Shown here piece by piece: positions 61,789 through 64,000 of a DNA stretch of 64,000 nucleotides (positions within the stretch are counted from its first letter, which is position 1; each line of letters begins with the position of its first letter). The position numbers and the translations under genes were made by a program. The stretch covers positions 62,001 to 126,000 of the forward strand of contig NZ_STFF01000005.1 of the NCBI RefSeq assembly GCF_004834005.1, written 5' to 3'. This DNA is from Niastella caeni. GTDB taxonomy: Bacteria > Bacteroidota > Bacteroidia > Chitinophagales > Chitinophagaceae. Below the pieces are notes generated by a model. The model saw nothing but the letters and a program-made list of their open reading frames with translations. It was not told the DNA's origin and ran no database searches.

Positions 61789-62148
61789 ATGGATCACGTA
61801 AAAAATTACTTCAACGCTTATCCGGTAAGCAACCAGTGTTTTGAAACCAGCGACAGACTGCTGTTCCATAACATACAGGATGCCCTGGAACATGCCGAAG
61901 TGTTAAACGACAAAAAAGTAATTCCTTATAAACGGGTAACGCCGGTTAAAAAAGGAATTGAAAAGCAAAAAAGCACAAAACGGAAAGCCGGCAGTTTGAT
62001 CATAAAAATGGAAGCAGCAAAAACGGAAGACGAATTAAAAAGTTTGCTGCCCAAAAACGAAAAACGCAAATCGGTCCTGGCTACCTATAATAAAAGACTT
62101 CAGTCGTTACAAGCGGCTGAACAATCAGTAGAGACTATAAAAATTTAA
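61789..62148 (+). CDS. Phage protein of unknown function
   Basis: 119 residues, basic. The N-terminal 45 residues (NYFNAYPVSNQCFETSDRLLFHNIQDALEHAEVLNDK) form a compact domain common in Bacteroidetes phages (recalled); the rest is a Lys-rich linker and a helical tail (TEDELKSLLPKNEKRKSVLATYNKRL). It lies between the endolysin and the tail sheath. No function is proposed. Confidence 0.6.
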   Translation: MDHVKNYFNAYPVSNQCFETSDRLLFHNIQDALEHAEVLNDKKVIPYKRVTPVKKGIEKQKSTKRKAGSLIIKMEAAKTEDELKSLLPKNEKRKSVLATYNKRLQSLQAAEQSVETIKI

Positions 62149-62166
62149 AATTCTCAAATTAAAATT

Positions 62167-63312
62167 ATGTCATTACCCAAAGTAAGTGTACTCTACAGCA
62201 ATGGCAACCTGTTACAGGACGTAGATGCTGTGGATGGGATAGCAGCACTCTGCGGCACCGGCTCAACAGCCGGTCTGCTGGGAGTGCCCACAACGGTGTT
62301 CAGCCTTGAAGATGCCGAAGGCAAGGGCTATACCGAAGCTGCTGAACCAACGATGTACCGTCACCTGAAAGAGTTTTACAGTGAAGTGGCCGGTAACCAG
62401 GAATTGCATATTATGATCGTTCCTGATACTATGACCATGCCACAGATGCTCGACAACACCAATGCAAGCGGCGCAAAGAAGCTGATTACAGCAGCACTGG
62501 GAAAAGTAAGATTGCTGGGTGTATTTCATAAACCGGCCGCCGGCTATAACGGAGGCACAGAGTTTATCGACAGCCAGGTGAGCGCTGCCGTTATCAATGC
62601 AAAGGTTTTTGCCGAAGCACGCCTGGCTGAACTGGTGCCTTTGCGTATCCTGATCGAAGGCCGGGTTCAAAACGAGGCATCATCCACAGTATTTCAGCCT
62701 AAGAACAGCAGCAACGGATATGCAGGTGTTGTGTTGGGTGGTTCTGATGATGATGGATCCGCTTCAGTAGGTCTGGCATTGGGCAGAGCTGTTAAGTTCG
62801 GCGCTCACATTAAAGTGGGTAAAGTAGCAAATGGCCCCCTCAGCATTAGTACAGCATATATCGGAACAAAGCAACTGAAAGATATTGCCGGATTGGCTGC
62901 CCTGCACAACGCTGGTTATATCAGCTTAATGCAGCATCCTCAAAAGGCAGGTTTCTATTTTGGCATCGATCGTATGAGCAGCACTGATGATTATCGGCTG
63001 TTGGCTTATGGTCGTGTAGTTGATAAAGCTGCTGTTATTGCTGCCGCTGTTTATGTAGAGGACCTCGAAGGCGAAGTAGCAGTTGGTGCAGACGGCAAGA
63101 TCGCTACCAGTGTTCTTACACACCTGAAGGCAAAGATCATTCAACAGATCAATGTGGCCATGGCAGACCAGATCAGCGGAATTGATGTATACATTAACCC
63201 TTCTCAGAATGTTATCAACACCGGCAAATTAACCGTACAACTTCGTGTTCGTCCGTTCGGATATACTTCATTCATTGATGTTGACCTGGGTCTTGTTGCC
63301 CCGGCAATTTAA
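62167..63312 (+). CDS. Phage tail sheath protein, DUF2586-like
   Basis: 381 residues. The contractile sheath surrounds the tail tube and shortens to drive it through the envelope. The sequence matches DUF2586 sheath proteins of Bacteroidetes phages: SVGLALGRAVKFGAHIKVGKVANGPL, ISLMQHPQKAGFYFGIDRMSSTDDYRLLAYGRVVDKAA and the C-terminal VINTGKLTVQLRVRPFGYTSFIDVDLGL, which forms the interlocking arm. The tail tube gene follows 10 bases later, as usual in contractile phages. It implies a myovirus-type Mu-like phage. Confidence 0.82.
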   Translation: MSLPKVSVLYSNGNLLQDVDAVDGIAALCGTGSTAGLLGVPTTVFSLEDAEGKGYTEAAEPTMYRHLKEFYSEVAGNQELHIMIVPDTMTMPQMLDNTNASGAKKLITAALGKVRLLGVFHKPAAGYNGGTEFIDSQVSAAVINAKVFAEARLAELVPLRILIEGRVQNEASSTVFQPKNSSNGYAGVVLGGSDDDGSASVGLALGRAVKFGAHIKVGKVANGPLSISTAYIGTKQLKDIAGLAALHNAGYISLMQHPQKAGFYFGIDRMSSTDDYRLLAYGRVVDKAAVIAAAVYVEDLEGEVAVGADGKIATSVLTHLKAKIIQQINVAMADQISGIDVYINPSQNVINTGKLTVQLRVRPFGYTSFIDVDLGLVAPAI

Positions 63313-63322
63313 AAAATAAATT

Positions 63323-63757
63323 ATGCCAACATTTAGCACAAAAGAATGCGCATGGGCGCATGTATCTATAACCGTATTAGGCCGCACCATCGTAGGCCTG
63401 CGCGGTTTTGAATTCAAAAAAACGATCGAAAAAGAGCACCTCTATGCAGCCGGCGATAAGCCGATCGATATTCAAAGCGGTAACCAAAAATTTGAAGGCA
63501 ACCTGAAGCTGTTGAAGTTTGAGGTAGATATGTTGAACGATGCAGCGGTGAATTCCAACTATGCCGATATTCTGGAAGTACCACACGACCTGATCGTAAT
63601 TACCTGCGACTATAAGAAAAAGGACAACGATCCTACCCGCACCATTACAGTTTCAGGCGTTGCCTTCACCGAATTGACCATGACGATGGAGCAAAATGCA
63701 AAAATGACCGAAGTAACGCTCCCTCTCCTGGCCATGAATATTGAATATAAAAACTAA
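63323..63757 (+). CDS. Phage tail tube protein
   Basis: 144 residues, mostly beta: a tube-fold protein (VSITVLGRTIVGLRGFEFKKTIEKEHLYAAGDKPIDIQSGNQKFEGNLKLL ... ELTMTMEQNAKMTEVTLPLLAMNIEY). The loop KPIDIQSGNQKFEGNL is typical of phage and R-type pyocin tubes. It follows the sheath gene. Confidence 0.78.
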   Translation: MPTFSTKECAWAHVSITVLGRTIVGLRGFEFKKTIEKEHLYAAGDKPIDIQSGNQKFEGNLKLLKFEVDMLNDAAVNSNYADILEVPHDLIVITCDYKKKDNDPTRTITVSGVAFTELTMTMEQNAKMTEVTLPLLAMNIEYKN

Positions 63758-63785
63758 CAAAGTAAAAATTGCTTAATCCCATCAC

Positions 63786-64000
63786 ATGATACAAACAGAC
63801 AATAACAACAAAGGAACAATTAAGGACATTAAAGAGCGCGAACGCAAGGAAGAGGAAATCAAACTGCGCGAACAATGCCAGGAACTGGCGTATGAGCGTT
63901 ACGGCGAAGACCAGGTGATAAAATGGAGCAATCAACACAAAGGATTGTGGTATTTACCGGTAATGGACGAAAGCGGTGAAACCATTGAAGCAATTGCTTT
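63786..64000 (+). CDS. Phage gene at the window edge (tail-assembly position), 3' incomplete
   Basis: Starts at ATG 63786, 28 bases after the tail tube gene, and runs off the window: about 71 residues. The N-terminal third is a charged helix (KDIKERERKEEEIKLREQC), followed by ELAYERYGEDQVIKWSNQHKGLWYLPV. The position directly after the tube gene is that of tail-assembly chaperones, and the size so far fits, but the fold is not recognisable. Confidence 0.6.
   Translation, partial: MIQTDNNNKGTIKDIKERERKEEEIKLREQCQELAYERYGEDQVIKWSNQHKGLWYLPVMDESGETIEAIA

Overview
The window is chromosomal DNA from a member of the Bacteroidetes, most probably a soil or plant-associated Chitinophagaceae of the Niastella/Chitinophaga type. 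The evidence is two SusC/SusD pairs, Bacteroidetes-type promoters (TAnnTTTG and a TAnnTTAG variant) 15-45 bases before many starts, few Shine-Dalgarno sites, an S46 dipeptidyl-peptidase, and a Mu-like prophage with a DUF2586-type tail sheath. The genus is an inference from gene content; no rRNA or other marker is present.

Layout. (1) 0.2-8.0 kb: a CusCBA-type heavy-metal efflux operon, with a DUF3347 lipoprotein, a CzcA/CusA RND pump whose frame is broken near 2,180, a TolC-like outer-membrane channel and two different CusB-like adaptors with metal-binding N-termini. It ends at a strong bidirectional terminator facing a small secreted protein. (2) 9.0-15.0 kb: a phenylacetate degradation cluster, paaABCD, paaG, paaI, a reversed aldo/keto reductase, then paaY. 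A PaaR-like palindrome and a promoter lie before paaA; paaE and paaK are not here. (3) 15-28.3 kb: housekeeping and signalling genes: Obg GTPase, a membrane-anchored patatin, an S46 peptidase, an RDD protein, a type II NADH dehydrogenase, a FIST sensor paired with a hybrid histidine kinase, and a small patatin. (4) 28.4-29.1 kb: a non-coding hierarchical repeat in which 144-base units are built from about seven 20-21-base A-tract modules. (5) 29.4-31.4 kb: a secreted pectate lyase and a polysaccharide deacetylase. (6) 31.5-35.1 kb: hsdM and hsdS without hsdR, then a 3' remnant of an AbiEii-type toxin, which looks like a decayed defence locus.

(7) 35.4-51.7 kb: glycan use. The first SusC/SusD pair converges on a membrane-tethered propeller/Y_Y_Y/LuxR regulator. 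That regulator diverges from a GH5-CBM6 enzyme, a second SusC/SusD pair and a GH30 enzyme. A 21-base sequence shared (18/21) by the regions before the GH5 and the second susC suggests common control. The enzyme set would suit a beta-glucan.

(8) 51.9-64.0 kb: the left part of a Mu-like transposable prophage that runs off the window. It holds a reversed S24-type repressor, a divergent early promoter with two inverted repeats, MuA- and MuB-like transposition genes, a protein with a DnaA-domain-IV-like C-terminus, a Gam-like nuclease inhibitor, a tRNA-like element, a RecA-fold ATPase, a lysis cassette (coiled-coil membrane protein, candidate unimolecular spanin, CHAP endolysin), then tail sheath and tail tube genes. 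The right end is outside the window, so the exact insertion site was not determined.
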